Shown here: piece by piece, positions 1-14,390 of the stretch
Position numbering within the stretch: position 1 is the stretch's first letter
Layout of the letters: every line of letters begins with the position of its first letter
NCBI RefSeq assembly: GCF_043195105.1
Contig: NZ_JBAFWO010000015.1
Length of the DNA: 64,000 nt
Reading direction: 5' to 3' (one strand)
From: NCEH01 sp002257205
Lineage (GTDB): Bacteria; Pseudomonadota; Alphaproteobacteria; Rhizobiales; Xanthobacteraceae
The notes under the pieces: generated by a model
Told to the model about the DNA's origin: nothing
Databases searched by the model: none
What the model saw: only the letters and a program-made list of their open reading frames with translations
Position numbers and translations under genes: made by a program

Positions 1-1863
<1,863 letters not shown>

Positions 1864-1990
1864 GGCCGCGCCTGTCGGAAGGCGGGGGCGCGGCGCGCCT
1901 TCGCTCTCCTGCCGATAAGATCCTGCATTTTCTGGTCGAAACCCCATCAGGCGGCATGAGGGGCGAACGACCGAGCCGAAGGAGACGGTC

Positions 1991-6172
<4,182 letters not shown>

Positions 6173-6204
6173 AGCGGGTCTTCAAGCCCGATCTGTGAGA
6201 CACG

Positions 6205-6234
6205 AAAGGCCGCCCCTCGGGGCGGCCTTTTGCG
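6205..6234 (+). terminator. Rho-independent terminator after rpoC
   Basis: A GC-rich stem (GGCCGCCCC paired with GGGGCGGCC, a short loop between) is followed by a T run. It lies 33 bp after the rpoC stop and is the expected end of the rpoBC transcript. Confidence 0.9.
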
Positions 6235-6357
6235 TTGAAGCGGGCGTTCGGCCTGTTTGCCGGAGCGTTTCGCGGTCATCGCGCGGACATTCACCGAAAT
6301 CCTCCGAAAAGGCGCGGCGATCACGGCGTCAAGCGCTTCTCCGCGCGGTTCGGCAAC

Positions 6358-7782
6358 TCACACCGGCAGGCGCACCGTGGCTCGCAATCCGCCGAGCGGG
6401 CTGTCGCCGAGGATGATGTCGCCGCCATGGGTGCGGGCAATGTCGCGGGCGATGGCCAGGCCGAGCCCCGAGCCGCCGGCATCCTGGTTGCGCGCATCGT
6501 CGAGCCGCAGGAACGGGCGGAACACTTCCTCGCGCTTTTCCAATGGGATGCCGGAACCGTCGTCGTCCACATTCACGCTGAGCCACCGGGCATCGCGGGT
6601 GGCGGAGATTTCCACCGTGCGGGCATAGCGCACCGCATTGCTGACGAGATTGCCGATGCAGCGCTTGAGCGAATCCGATTTCACCTGAACCAGAGGCGGC
6701 CCCATGAAATTGGCGCGGGCAATGGCGCCATGGCGCTCGGCATTGGTGCGCAGATCCTCGATCACCTGCGCCATGTCGGTCAGCGAGGCCTGCTCGCCCG
6801 GATCGCCGCGCGCGAACGCCAAATAGGCTTCCAGCATGCCCTGGAGTTCGTCCACATCCTTGCGCAGCGCCTCCACCTCCGGCCCTTCGCCGAGGAAGGC
6901 GAGTTCCAGGCGGAAGCGGGTGAGAATGGTGCGCATATCGTGCGAGACGCCCGCCAGCATGGTGGTGCGCTGCTCGATCTGCCGCTCGATGCGCCGCTTC
7001 ATCTCCAGGAACGCCACCGCCGCCCGCCGCACCTCGCGGGCGCCACGGGGGCGGAAATTCTCCACATCGCGCCCCTTGCCGAACGCCTCGGCGGCATCGG
7101 CAAGATTCTCGATCGGGCGAATCTGGTTGCGCAGGAACAGGATGGCCACCGCAAGCAGCACCAGGGATGTACCCACCATCCAGAGCAGGAAGATGTGGGA
7201 ATTCGAGGCATAGGCCGATCCGCGCCGGGCGAAGATACGCAGCACCACGTCGGGCATCTTCACCCGCACCTCGATCAGGCTGGAGCGGCCGACCGTGTCG
7301 ATCCAATAGGGTTCTGAAATACGCCGGCCGATTTCGCGCGAAAGCGCGCTGTCGAGGATCGAGAAGAACGGCTGCGGCCCTGGCTCGGGCAGCGGATCCG
7401 GCGGCAGGATGTCGAGAGTCAGTTCCAGATTCTGCCAGGCGATCTTGCGCAGGACGGTCGCGTCCTTGTCGTGCGGAAAGGCGGCATAGAGCGCCACCAC
7501 CGCGGCGATATCCTGGCTGACGGCAGCGGAAAGGCGGCGGGTGACGGTGTTGTAATGGCGCTCCATGAACACGAAGGCCACGACCGATTGCAGGATCACC
7601 ATGGGAATGACGATGATCAGCAGCGAGCGGGGATAAAGCCCTTTCGGCGTTACACGATTGAACCAGGCGCCGAAACGGGCATTGGCATGGGCGAGCCGGC
7701 TGCCAAGGCGCCGCATTGCGGTTCGGAAGGCCTCCATCGCGCCACCTCCGCCTGCGGGCTTGATCTCCTGGCGCAAGCTCAT
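6358..7782 (-). CDS. EnvZ-like membrane sensor histidine kinase
   Basis: This 474-residue protein has the layout of a class I osmosensor-type kinase: transmembrane helix about 54-73, a periplasmic segment to about 195, second helix 196-217, a HAMP linker to about 270, and the phospho-acceptor helix with His281 in AGVSHDMRTILTR. The ATPase domain shows the N box NLVSNAVRYA, the G1 box DDDGSGIP and the G2 box GSGLGLAIARD. The usual Pro of HDxRTP is Ile here (HDMRTI). Its start codon overlaps the stop of the response regulator by 4 bases (ATGA), so the two are translationally coupled and almost certainly cognate. The signal sensed cannot be read from the sequence. Confidence 0.92.
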   Translation of the reverse strand: MSLRQEIKPAGGGGAMEAFRTAMRRLGSRLAHANARFGAWFNRVTPKGLYPRSLLIIVIPMVILQSVVAFVFMERHYNTVTRRLSAAVSQDIAAVVALYAAFPHDKDATVLRKIAWQNLELTLDILPPDPLPEPGPQPFFSILDSALSREIGRRISEPYWIDTVGRSSLIEVRVKMPDVVLRIFARRGSAYASNSHIFLLWMVGTSLVLLAVAILFLRNQIRPIENLADAAEAFGKGRDVENFRPRGAREVRRAAVAFLEMKRRIERQIEQRTTMLAGVSHDMRTILTRFRLELAFLGEGPEVEALRKDVDELQGMLEAYLAFARGDPGEQASLTDMAQVIEDLRTNAERHGAIARANFMGPPLVQVKSDSLKRCIGNLVSNAVRYARTVEISATRDARWLSVNVDDDGSGIPLEKREEVFRPFLRLDDARNQDAGGSGLGLAIARDIARTHGGDIILGDSPLGGLRATVRLPV

Positions 7783-8501
7783 GGGGTCACAACCAGCCGG
7801 TAGCCGATGCCGCGCACGGTCTGCACATAAGTGGGGTTCGCCGGATCGCGCTCCACCTTGCGGCGCAGGCGGTTCACCTGCACGTCCACGGCCCGCTCGC
7901 TCGCCGCGCCGTTGCCCGCAAGCGCCATGCGCGGCACGGTCTCGCCGGGGTTTTCCGAAAGCGCACGCAGCATGTCGCGCTCGCGCTCGGTGATGCGCAG
8001 GATCTCGCCGCCGCGGCTCAATTCGCCGCGTGCGAGGTGGAAGCTGAATTCGCCGAAGCGGACCTCCTCGATGGCCTTCTGCGGCGCCGGCGCGGCGCGC
8101 TTGAGGATCGAGCCGACGCGCAGCAGCAGTTCGCGCGGCTCGAACGGCTTGCCGAGATAATCATCCACCCCCGCTTCCAGGCCCACGATGCGGTCCTGGA
8201 TTTCCGAGCGCGCGGTGAGCATGAGGATCGGCACCGTCGAGGTGATGCGCAGCGAGCGGGCGAGATCGAGCCCCGACTCCCCCGGCATCATCACGTCCAG
8301 CACCAGCAGGTCGAATTCCAGCCCTTCCAGGCGCCCGCGCGCCTCCAGGGCGGAGGCGGCGGTGGTGACGCGATAGCCATGCTCGCTCAGGAAGCGCGAG
8401 AGCAGGGTCCGGATTCGGTTGTCGTCGTCCACCACCAGCAGATGGGGCGCGTCGTCCGCGGGCGCCGGCGGAGCGGGATGGGGGGTCGTCAATTCGGTCA
8501 T
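7779..8501 (-). CDS. petR: OmpR-family response regulator, PetR-like
   Basis: A 240-residue two-domain regulator: a receiver with acidic pocket VVDDD (residues 24-27), phospho-acceptor Asp69 in LLVLDVMMPG and the conserved Lys in GKPFEP, then a winged-helix DNA-binding domain ending VQTVRGIGYRL. The start is set at the Met beginning MTELTTP, because a longer frame would overlap the upstream MarR gene. The order MarR gene, OmpR-type regulator resembles petP-petR of Rhodobacter capsulatus, where the pair was found next to the cytochrome bc1 genes; here no bc1 genes are present. Expected role: phosphorylated by the downstream EnvZ-like kinase and acting as a transcription factor. The gene name rests on neighbourhood and family. 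Confidence 0.85.
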   Translation of the reverse strand: MTELTTPHPAPPAPADDAPHLLVVDDDNRIRTLLSRFLSEHGYRVTTAASALEARGRLEGLEFDLLVLDVMMPGESGLDLARSLRITSTVPILMLTARSEIQDRIVGLEAGVDDYLGKPFEPRELLLRVGSILKRAAPAPQKAIEEVRFGEFSFHLARGELSRGGEILRITERERDMLRALSENPGETVPRMALAGNGAASERAVDVQVNRLRRKVERDPANPTYVQTVRGIGYRLVVTP

Positions 8502-8512
8502 GTCTCGTGCCT

Positions 8513-9085
8513 TCAGGCGGTCCGCGCGCGGGCGGATGCGGCGCGCCGGGTGAGCCGCTCCACCTCGGTGCGATCTTCGGGGTCGATCATGGCCACAAGA
8601 AAGCGCTGCGCCGCCTCGCGCGCGCCGGGCCCGCATTCTTCCAGCGCCAGGGCGATGCGCTGGCTCTGGAGGGCGACGAACTCGCGGGCCAGGGCCTGCC
8701 CCTTCATGGTGGGATAAAGCAGGCGCTGGCGGCGGTCGGACGCGCCGGCGCGGCTCTCCACGAACCCCTCGTCCACCAGCTCGCGCAGCACCCGGCCGAG
8801 GCTCTGCTTGGTGATGCGCAGGATGTCCAGGAGGTCCGTCACGCGCATACCAGGATGGCGATTGACGAAGTGCAGCACGCGATGATGCGCCCGGCCAAAG
8901 CCGAGGGGCGCGAGGATGGCATCCGGATCGCCGACGAAGTCCCTGTAAGCGAAGAAGAAAAGTTCGATCAACTCCACCAGCGACTCGGCCTGCGGGGCGG
9001 CGGCCGGCCGGTCGGGCTGGGACGCTTCGGGGGCGGTGGGAAGGGGATTTATGTCAGCCATGTTGACTTTTTTCGGTCCGATCAT
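8513..9085 (-). CDS. petP: MarR-family transcriptional regulator, PetP-like
   Basis: A 190-residue protein with a MarR winged helix in its middle and C-terminal part (HHRVLHFVNRHPGMRVTDLLDILRITKQSLGRVLRELVDEGFVESRAGASDRRQRLLYPT), where the helix-turn-helix and the basic wing (DRRQR) are evident. It is the first gene of a three-gene minus-strand operon with the response regulator (11 bp gap) and EnvZ-like kinase. MarR proteins bind short palindromes as dimers and often control their own promoter; the 190-bp divergent region towards the aminotransferase is the likely site. The PetP name is from gene order and should be treated as probable. Confidence 0.83.
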   Translation of the reverse strand: MIGPKKVNMADINPLPTAPEASQPDRPAAAPQAESLVELIELFFFAYRDFVGDPDAILAPLGFGRAHHRVLHFVNRHPGMRVTDLLDILRITKQSLGRVLRELVDEGFVESRAGASDRRQRLLYPTMKGQALAREFVALQSQRIALALEECGPGAREAAQRFLVAMIDPEDRTEVERLTRRAASARARTA

Positions 9086-9153
9086 TACTCACAGGCTTGC
9101 GGTCGCGAAAGGATCGGTCTCCAATAACCCATCTGGAGTTCGATCATTGCGCC

Positions 9154-9186
9154 TTTCACAGCCTGCACCATATGTCAGATGTGAAA
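9154..9186. promoter_or_regulatory. Inverted repeat in the petP / aminotransferase divergent region
   Basis: TTTCACA and TGTGAAA are exact 7-bp arms separated by 19 bp, between the MarR gene (start 9085) and the aminotransferase (start 9275). It could be an operator or an RNA hairpin in the aminotransferase leader. Seen in the sequence; function is a guess. Confidence 0.3.
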
Positions 9187-9274
9187 ATATCCGTACCGGG
9201 CACGGCTGCAAAGGGCAGCCGTCATGGGAGGCGAAGGCCGTCTTAAAGACGCGGCCGGATCAGGAGTTAAGACC

Positions 9275-10165
9275 ATGAGTGGTGGAGAGCCTTTCGACAA
9301 ACGCGACGGTTGGATCTGGTTCGACGGCGTCCTGGTGCCTTGGGCCGACGCGAAGATTCACGTCCTCTCCCATGGTCTGCATTATGCCAGCTGTGTGTTC
9401 GAAGGCGAGCGTGCCTATGGCGGCACCATTTTCAAGAGCGCGGAGCATTCCGAGCGCCTGCGCCTCTCGGCCGAAATGCTGGATTTCACCATTCCCTACG
9501 GCATCTCCGAGATCGATGCCGCCAAGCGCCTCACGCTGGAAAAGAACGGCCTGGTCGACGCTTACGTGCGCCCGGTCGCCTGGCGCGGCAGCGAGATGAT
9601 GGGCGTTTCGGCGCAGTCCAACACCATCCATCTCGCCATCGCCTGCTGGGAATGGCCGAGCTATTTCGACCCCGAGCAGCGCCAGAAGGGCCTGCGGCTG
9701 GACCTGGCGGAGTTCCGCCGTCCCGATCCGGCGACTATCCCTTGCCGCGCAAAGGCTTCGGGCCTGTACATGATCTGCACCATCTCCAAGCATAAGGCGG
9801 AGCGGCGCGGGTTTGCGGATGCGCTGATGCTGGATTATCGTGGACTGGTGGCGGAATGCACCGGCGCCAACATCTTTTTCGTGAAGGATGGCGTCATCCA
9901 CACGCCAAAGCCCGACTGCTTCCTGGACGGCATCACCCGCCGCACGGTGATCGGGCTGGCGAAGAACCATGGAATCGAAGTGGTTGAACGCGCGATCAAG
10001 CCGGAAGAACTCGCAGATTTCACCGAATGTTTCATCACCGGCACCGCCGCCGAGGTGACCCCGGTGGGCGAGATCGCCGACTGGCGGTTTGCCCCGAGCG
10101 GCATCACCCACCAGCTGATGGATGCCTATAGCGCGGCGGTGCGGCCGCAGCAGGCGGCGGCGTAA
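9275..10165 (+). CDS. ilvE: Branched-chain amino acid aminotransferase (class IV PLP enzyme)
   Basis: A 296-residue fold-type IV aminotransferase that should interconvert Leu, Ile and Val with their 2-oxo acids using PLP and glutamate. The N-terminal block (DGWIWFDGVLVPWADAKIHVLSHGLHYASCVFEGERAY), the middle VDAYVRPVAWRG, and the later segment MLDYRGLVAECTGANIFFVKDG with GITRRTVIGLAK are family hallmarks. The ATG at 9275 is preferred over one at 9224 because AGGAG lies 8 bases before it. A D-amino-acid transaminase or aminodeoxychorismate lyase role is less likely given the length and the VFEGERAY block. It is transcribed alone and followed by a clear terminator. Confidence 0.9.
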   Translation: MSGGEPFDKRDGWIWFDGVLVPWADAKIHVLSHGLHYASCVFEGERAYGGTIFKSAEHSERLRLSAEMLDFTIPYGISEIDAAKRLTLEKNGLVDAYVRPVAWRGSEMMGVSAQSNTIHLAIACWEWPSYFDPEQRQKGLRLDLAEFRRPDPATIPCRAKASGLYMICTISKHKAERRGFADALMLDYRGLVAECTGANIFFVKDGVIHTPKPDCFLDGITRRTVIGLAKNHGIEVVERAIKPEELADFTECFITGTAAEVTPVGEIADWRFAPSGITHQLMDAYSAAVRPQQAAA

Positions 10166-10232
10166 GAAAAAGCGCTATACTTACGTTAGGCCAATATTGC
10201 CCTTCGCTGAGGGGCAGCGCATAAGCGAAACC

Positions 10233-10263
10233 GAGGGGCGGCAACAGCCGCCCCTTTGTTTTT
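10233..10263 (+). terminator. Rho-independent terminator after ilvE
   Basis: GGGGCGGC and GCCGCCCC form an 8-bp stem with an AACA loop, followed by TTTGTTTTT. Confidence 0.9.
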
Positions 10264-10308
10264 AGGTGTTCGTCGACCTCACAACGCGGCAACGCGAGGG
10301 GAAACGCC

Positions 10309-11604
10309 ATGCGCCGGCCATTGTACAAGGTGCTTTACGTCCAGGTTCTGTTTGCCGTGTTCTGCGGCCTGCTGCTTGGCGCGTTCTTCCCCCATACTGG
10401 CGCGGCGATGAAGCCGCTCGGTGACGGCTTCATCAAGCTGATCACCATGATCATCGCCCCCGTGATCTTCTGCACCGTGGTCGTCGGCATCGCCAGCATG
10501 CGCGACGTGAAGAAGGTCGGGCGGGTGGGCGGCAAGGCGCTGCTGTATTTCGAGGTGGTCTCCACCTTCGCCCTGGTGCTCGGCCTGATCATCGGCGAGG
10601 TGGTGCGGCCCGGCGACGGTTTCAATGTCGACGTGGCGAGCCTCGATACCAAGGCGATCGCCAATTACACCACCCAGGCGGCACATACCTCCACCGTCGA
10701 TTTCCTGCTGAACGTCATCCCGCACACCTTCGTCAGCGCCTTCACCGCCGGCTCGATCCTGCAGGTGCTGATGATCTCGATCCTCACCGGCTTCGCCATC
10801 GGCGGGCTGGGTGACCAGGGCGAGCCGGTGCTCAAGGCGGTTCTGGCGATCGAGAAGGTCGTGTTCGCCATCGTGAAGATCATTCTTTACGTGGCGCCGA
10901 TCGGCGCGTTCGGCGCCATGGCTTTCACCATCGGCGCTTATGGCCTGTCGGCGCTCGGCAATCTGCTGGAGCTGATCGCCACCTTCTATCTCACCGCCAT
11001 CCTGTTCGTGGTGCTGGTGCTCGGCACCATCGCGCGGCTGGTGGGCTTCAACGTGCTGAAGCTGGTGCGCTATATCCGCGAGGAATTGCTGATCGTGCTT
11101 GGCACGTCGTCGTCGGAAAGCGCGCTGCCCCCGCTGATGCGCAAGCTGGAGAATGCCGGCGCCTCCAAGTCGGTGGTCGGCCTGGTGATCCCCACCGGCT
11201 ATTCGTTCAATCTCGACGGCACCAACATCTACATGACGCTGGCGACCCTGTTCATTGCCCAGGCTACCAACACCCCGCTGACGCTGGAACACGAGCTGAT
11301 CGTGCTGGCGGTCGCCATGCTCACGTCCAAGGGCGCGAGCGGGGTGACCGGCGCGGGCTTCATCACGCTCGCGGCCACGCTGGCGGCGGTGCCGGAAATT
11401 CCGGTGGCGGGCATGGCGCTGATCCTCGGCATCGACCGTTTCATGAGCGAATGCCGCGCTTTGACGAACATCACCGGCAATGCGGTGGCAACCCTGGTCG
11501 TGGCGCGCTGGGAAGGGGAGCTGGATCTCGAACGGCTGAACGCGGTGCTTGACGGCAAGGATGTGCCGCCGCTGGTCGCCGAGGCGCAGGCCGCGCGCAT
11601 CTGA
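10309..11604 (+). CDS. dctA: C4-dicarboxylate/proton symporter DctA, copy 1
   Basis: A 431-residue secondary transporter of the dicarboxylate/amino acid:cation symporter family, expected to import succinate, fumarate and malate across the inner membrane. It has the hydrophobic multi-helix pattern of the family, the re-entrant serine-rich loop TSSSESALP (about 266-274) and the substrate-site motif NLDGTNIYMT in GYSFNLDGTNIYMT. The start follows GAGGGGAAACGCC. A near-identical paralogue lies 554 bp downstream in the same direction. The typical DctB/DctD two-component activator is not in the window. Confidence 0.93.
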   Translation: MRRPLYKVLYVQVLFAVFCGLLLGAFFPHTGAAMKPLGDGFIKLITMIIAPVIFCTVVVGIASMRDVKKVGRVGGKALLYFEVVSTFALVLGLIIGEVVRPGDGFNVDVASLDTKAIANYTTQAAHTSTVDFLLNVIPHTFVSAFTAGSILQVLMISILTGFAIGGLGDQGEPVLKAVLAIEKVVFAIVKIILYVAPIGAFGAMAFTIGAYGLSALGNLLELIATFYLTAILFVVLVLGTIARLVGFNVLKLVRYIREELLIVLGTSSSESALPPLMRKLENAGASKSVVGLVIPTGYSFNLDGTNIYMTLATLFIAQATNTPLTLEHELIVLAVAMLTSKGASGVTGAGFITLAATLAAVPEIPVAGMALILGIDRFMSECRALTNITGNAVATLVVARWEGELDLERLNAVLDGKDVPPLVAEAQAARI

Positions 11605-12158
11605 ACGGGGTACCCGGCCTCGGGCCGGGCGGTATCGGCTGCAGGGGCGGCGCCCTCTTTCCAGCACCCTCTTTCCGGCGCACTCTCGCCGGCGCCCCTT
11701 TGCCGGCCGGACTCTCCGTCCGAACCCACCGGCCACCCCGCTTCGGCCAGACGCTCCGGGGCGGCCCCATGGGCTATCCCTTTCGGTTGGGCCCATCGGC
11801 TCCGGTAACCCCCTTGGCTCCCTTAGCCCCCACCTCCCTCAGCCTTCCCTTCCTTGGCCCGCTTGGCCGGGAGCACAGCCCATGCGACGGCCCGCTTTTG
11901 CGCATGGCCGGCGCCGCGGACGGGCAAATGCGCCGGTATTCCCATCTGATTTCCCGCCTTTCATCAGACTGCCATTGATGGTCGCGTTTTATGACGTGCG
12001 CGATGGAGTCCTCCTTTCCGCCCGCTTCCTGCGTGGGGTGGAAAGACTGTGACCGGCGCGACATCCGGAACGGAAATGCGGACCCGCCCTGCCACCTCGG
12101 CCGGACAGCGGGATCGCAGGACCTGGAAGGCATGACCCACTCGGCGTTGGAGAGTTTG
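11605..12158. other. 554-bp spacer between the two dctA copies, no gene seen
   Basis: No open frame here has coding character. A perfect 7-bp stem (CCCGGCC, loop TCG, GGCCGGG) lies at 11613-11629 just after dctA copy 1 but lacks a T run. The segment is pyrimidine-rich with imperfect short repeats (CCCTCTTTCC twice near 11650-11680). It presumably carries the promoter of copy 2. Confidence 0.5.
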
Positions 12159-13448
12159 ATGCGGCGTCCCTTCTACAAGATCCTTTATGTGCAGGTGCTG
12201 TTGGCGGTCGTGTTCGGGGTGCTGCTGGGCGTGGTCTTTCCGCATGCCGCCGAGGCGATGAAGCCGTTCGGCGATGGTTTCATCAAGCTGGTGAAGATGA
12301 TCATCGCGCCGGTGGTGTTCTGCACGGTGGTGGTGGGGATCGCCGCCATGGGGGACGTGAAGCGCGTCGGCCGGGTGGGCGGCAAGGCGCTGCTGTATTT
12401 CGAGGTGGTGTCCTCCTTCGCGCTGGTCATCGGCCTCGTCGTCGGCAAGGTGATGCAGCCGGGCGCCGGCTTCAACGTCGATATCAGCACGCTGGACGCG
12501 ACGAGCGTGTCCGGCTTCACCAATCAGGCGGCGCACACCTCGACCATCGATTTCCTGCTGAACATCATTCCCAAGACGCTGGTCGGCGCTTTGGCGGAAG
12601 GGGAGATACTCCAGGTCCTGTTCGTCGCGATCCTCACCGGCTTCGCCCTGAGCGCACTCGGCCCGACCGGCGAGCCGATCCTGAAGGCGATCCGCCAGGC
12701 GGAGGCGCTGATCTTCGGCATCGTCGCCATCCTGATGCGTGCCGCCCCGGTGGGGGCGTTCGGCGCCATGGCGTTCACCATCGGCGCCTATGGGCTCGCC
12801 TCCATCGGCAATCTGCTGGAGCTGATCGCCACCTTCTATCTGACGGCGGCGCTGTTCGTGGCGCTCGTGCTCGGCACCATCGCCAAGCTCGTGGGCTTCA
12901 ATATTTTCAAGCTGCTCTTTTATATCCGCGAGGAATTGCTGATCGTGCTCGGCACCTCGTCCTCGGAAAGCGCGCTGCCGCAGCTGATGCGCAAGCTGGA
13001 GAATGCCGGCGCCTCGAAATCCGTGGTCTCGCTGGTGGTGCCAACGGGCTATTCGTTCAATCTCGACGGCACCAACATCTATATGACCCTGGCGACCTTG
13101 TTCATCGCCCAGGCCACCAACACGCCGCTGACGCTGGAGCATGAATTGATGGTGCTCGGCGTGGCGATGCTCACCTCGAAGGGGGCGGGCGCGGTGACCG
13201 GCGGCGGCTTCATCACGCTTGCGGCGACCCTGGCGGTGGTGCCGGAAATTCCGGTGGCCGGCATGGCGCTGATTCTCGGGGTGGACCGCTTCATGTCCGA
13301 ATGCCGCTCGCTCACCAATTTCATCGGCAATTCGGTCGCGACCTTGGTGGTCGCGCGCTGGGAGGGCGAGCTTGACCTCGACCGTCTGCATGCGGTTCTG
13401 GATCGGCGCGACGTGGTCGCGCTGGACGCGAGCGCCGCGCGGGCCTGA
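12159..13448 (+). CDS. dctA: C4-dicarboxylate/proton symporter DctA, copy 2
   Basis: A 429-residue paralogue of the preceding gene. The two proteins share long identical runs, including KILYVQVLLAVVFGVLLG-like N termini (MRRPFYK against MRRPLYK), the TSSSESALP loop and GYSFNLDGTNIYMT. The start at 12159 is chosen because it gives the same N terminus as copy 1 and GGAG lies 7 bases upstream; ATG at 12132 would add nine residues. Most visible substitutions are conservative and lie in the N-terminal third and middle loop (EGEILQVLFVAILTG against AGSILQVLMISILTG). Substrate preference could differ from copy 1, which the sequence does not decide. Confidence 0.92.
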   Translation: MRRPFYKILYVQVLLAVVFGVLLGVVFPHAAEAMKPFGDGFIKLVKMIIAPVVFCTVVVGIAAMGDVKRVGRVGGKALLYFEVVSSFALVIGLVVGKVMQPGAGFNVDISTLDATSVSGFTNQAAHTSTIDFLLNIIPKTLVGALAEGEILQVLFVAILTGFALSALGPTGEPILKAIRQAEALIFGIVAILMRAAPVGAFGAMAFTIGAYGLASIGNLLELIATFYLTAALFVALVLGTIAKLVGFNIFKLLFYIREELLIVLGTSSSESALPQLMRKLENAGASKSVVSLVVPTGYSFNLDGTNIYMTLATLFIAQATNTPLTLEHELMVLGVAMLTSKGAGAVTGGGFITLAATLAVVPEIPVAGMALILGVDRFMSECRSLTNFIGNSVATLVVARWEGELDLDRLHAVLDRRDVVALDASAARA

Positions 13449-13463
13449 TCCTTAGAGCCTGAT

Positions 13464-13504
13464 CTGCCCCTATTGAATCCCCTTGGGCGTTTCAATAGGG
13501 GCAG
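13464..13504. terminator. Inverted repeat between convergent dctA2 and moaE
   Basis: A perfect 14-bp inverted repeat (CTGCCCCTATTGAA and TTCAATAGGGGCAG, 13-base loop) begins 15 bp after the dctA copy 2 stop. Without a T run it is a putative bidirectional, hairpin-dependent terminator or mRNA-stabilising end for the convergent dctA2 and moaE transcripts. A related half site (CCTCTATTCAATA) follows at about 13512. Confidence 0.6.
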
Positions 13505-13636
13505 TGAATCCGCCTCTATTCAATAAGTGAGAGGGCCGGCCGCAACTGGGGCCGGTCGGGACGCGACGGCGCGGAAAGAGCGGGGCGACCGACCGGCTTA
13601 TTTCCCCTACCGCGCCCCGGCGCGGTGGGCGTCGCC

Positions 13637-14134
13637 CTATTTCCAGCGCTCGGCGGCGGCGTCGTCGGTGCTCTTGGCCTCGACCCAATCGCCCGAACCT
13701 TCACGATCCTCCTTCTTCCAGAAGGGCGCGCTGGTCTTCAGCCAGTCCATGAGGAATTCGGCGGCCGCAAACGCGGCGCCGCGATGGGGCGAGGCGGTGA
13801 CCACGAGCACGATGGGATCGCCCGGCACCAGACGGCCGTGGCGGTGCACGATGCGCGCGCCGAGCAGCGGCCAGCGCTGGCGGGCCTCCGCGATCAGGCG
13901 GCCCATCTCCTCTTCCGCCATGCCGGGATAATGCTCCAGCGTCAGCGCGGTGAGGGCGGTTCCGTCCGCCGCCATATCGGCCCGGCAGAGGCCGGCGAAG
14001 GTGACGACCGCGCCCACGTCCACGCGCCCGCGGGTCATGGCCTCGGCCTCGGCAGCGGCGTCGAACGGCTCGGCCTGCACGCGCACGCCGAAGGGATCGG
14101 CGGGGGGAGGGGGGAGGGGCGGGACGGCGGTCAT
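13637..14134 (-). CDS. moaE: Molybdopterin synthase catalytic subunit
   Basis: A 165-residue MoaE. The enzyme adds two sulfurs to cyclic pyranopterin monophosphate, taking them from the thiocarboxylated C terminus of MoaD. Family features visible are VGAVVTFAGLCR, LTLEHYPGMAEEEM, VHRHGRLVPGDPIVLVVTASPHRGAAF and the lysine-containing end APFWKKE(D). The N terminus carries an extra proline stretch (PPLPPPPADP). It is the last gene of the uvrC-pgsA-moaD-moaE operon, 4 bp after moaD, so the two synthase subunits are made together. Confidence 0.96.
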   Translation of the reverse strand: MTAVPPLPPPPADPFGVRVQAEPFDAAAEAEAMTRGRVDVGAVVTFAGLCRADMAADGTALTALTLEHYPGMAEEEMGRLIAEARQRWPLLGARIVHRHGRLVPGDPIVLVVTASPHRGAAFAAAEFLMDWLKTSAPFWKKEDREGSGDWVEAKSTDDAAAERWK

Positions 14135-14138
14135 GGCC

Positions 14139-14390
14139 TCAGCCGCCGGTCATGGGCGGGAAGAAGGCGATTTCCCGTGCCCCGGCCAGCGGGGCATCGC
14201 CCTTCACATGGCGCCGGTCGAGGGCCGCGCGCACCACCGCCGGATTTGAGAAGGCGTGGGCATGGGCGGCATCGCGGGTCGCCAGCCAATGGGCAAGTTC
14301 CGATACGGTCGCGACCTCGGGCGGCACCGGGATGTCCTCCTCGGCGAGGCCCACGCGCTCCCGCAGCCAAGCGAAATAGAGGATCTTCAC
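14139..14390 (-). CDS. moaD: Molybdopterin synthase sulfur carrier subunit
   Basis: An 83-residue ubiquitin-like protein ending in PPMTGG; the C-terminal Gly-Gly is adenylated and turned into a thiocarboxylate by MoeB, and then donates sulfur in the MoaE active site. The N terminus MKILYFAWLRE is typical. Its start overlaps the pgsA stop by 4 bases (ATGA), giving translational coupling, and moaE follows after 4 bp. Confidence 0.96.
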   Translation of the reverse strand: MKILYFAWLRERVGLAEEDIPVPPEVATVSELAHWLATRDAAHAHAFSNPAVVRAALDRRHVKGDAPLAGAREIAFFPPMTGG

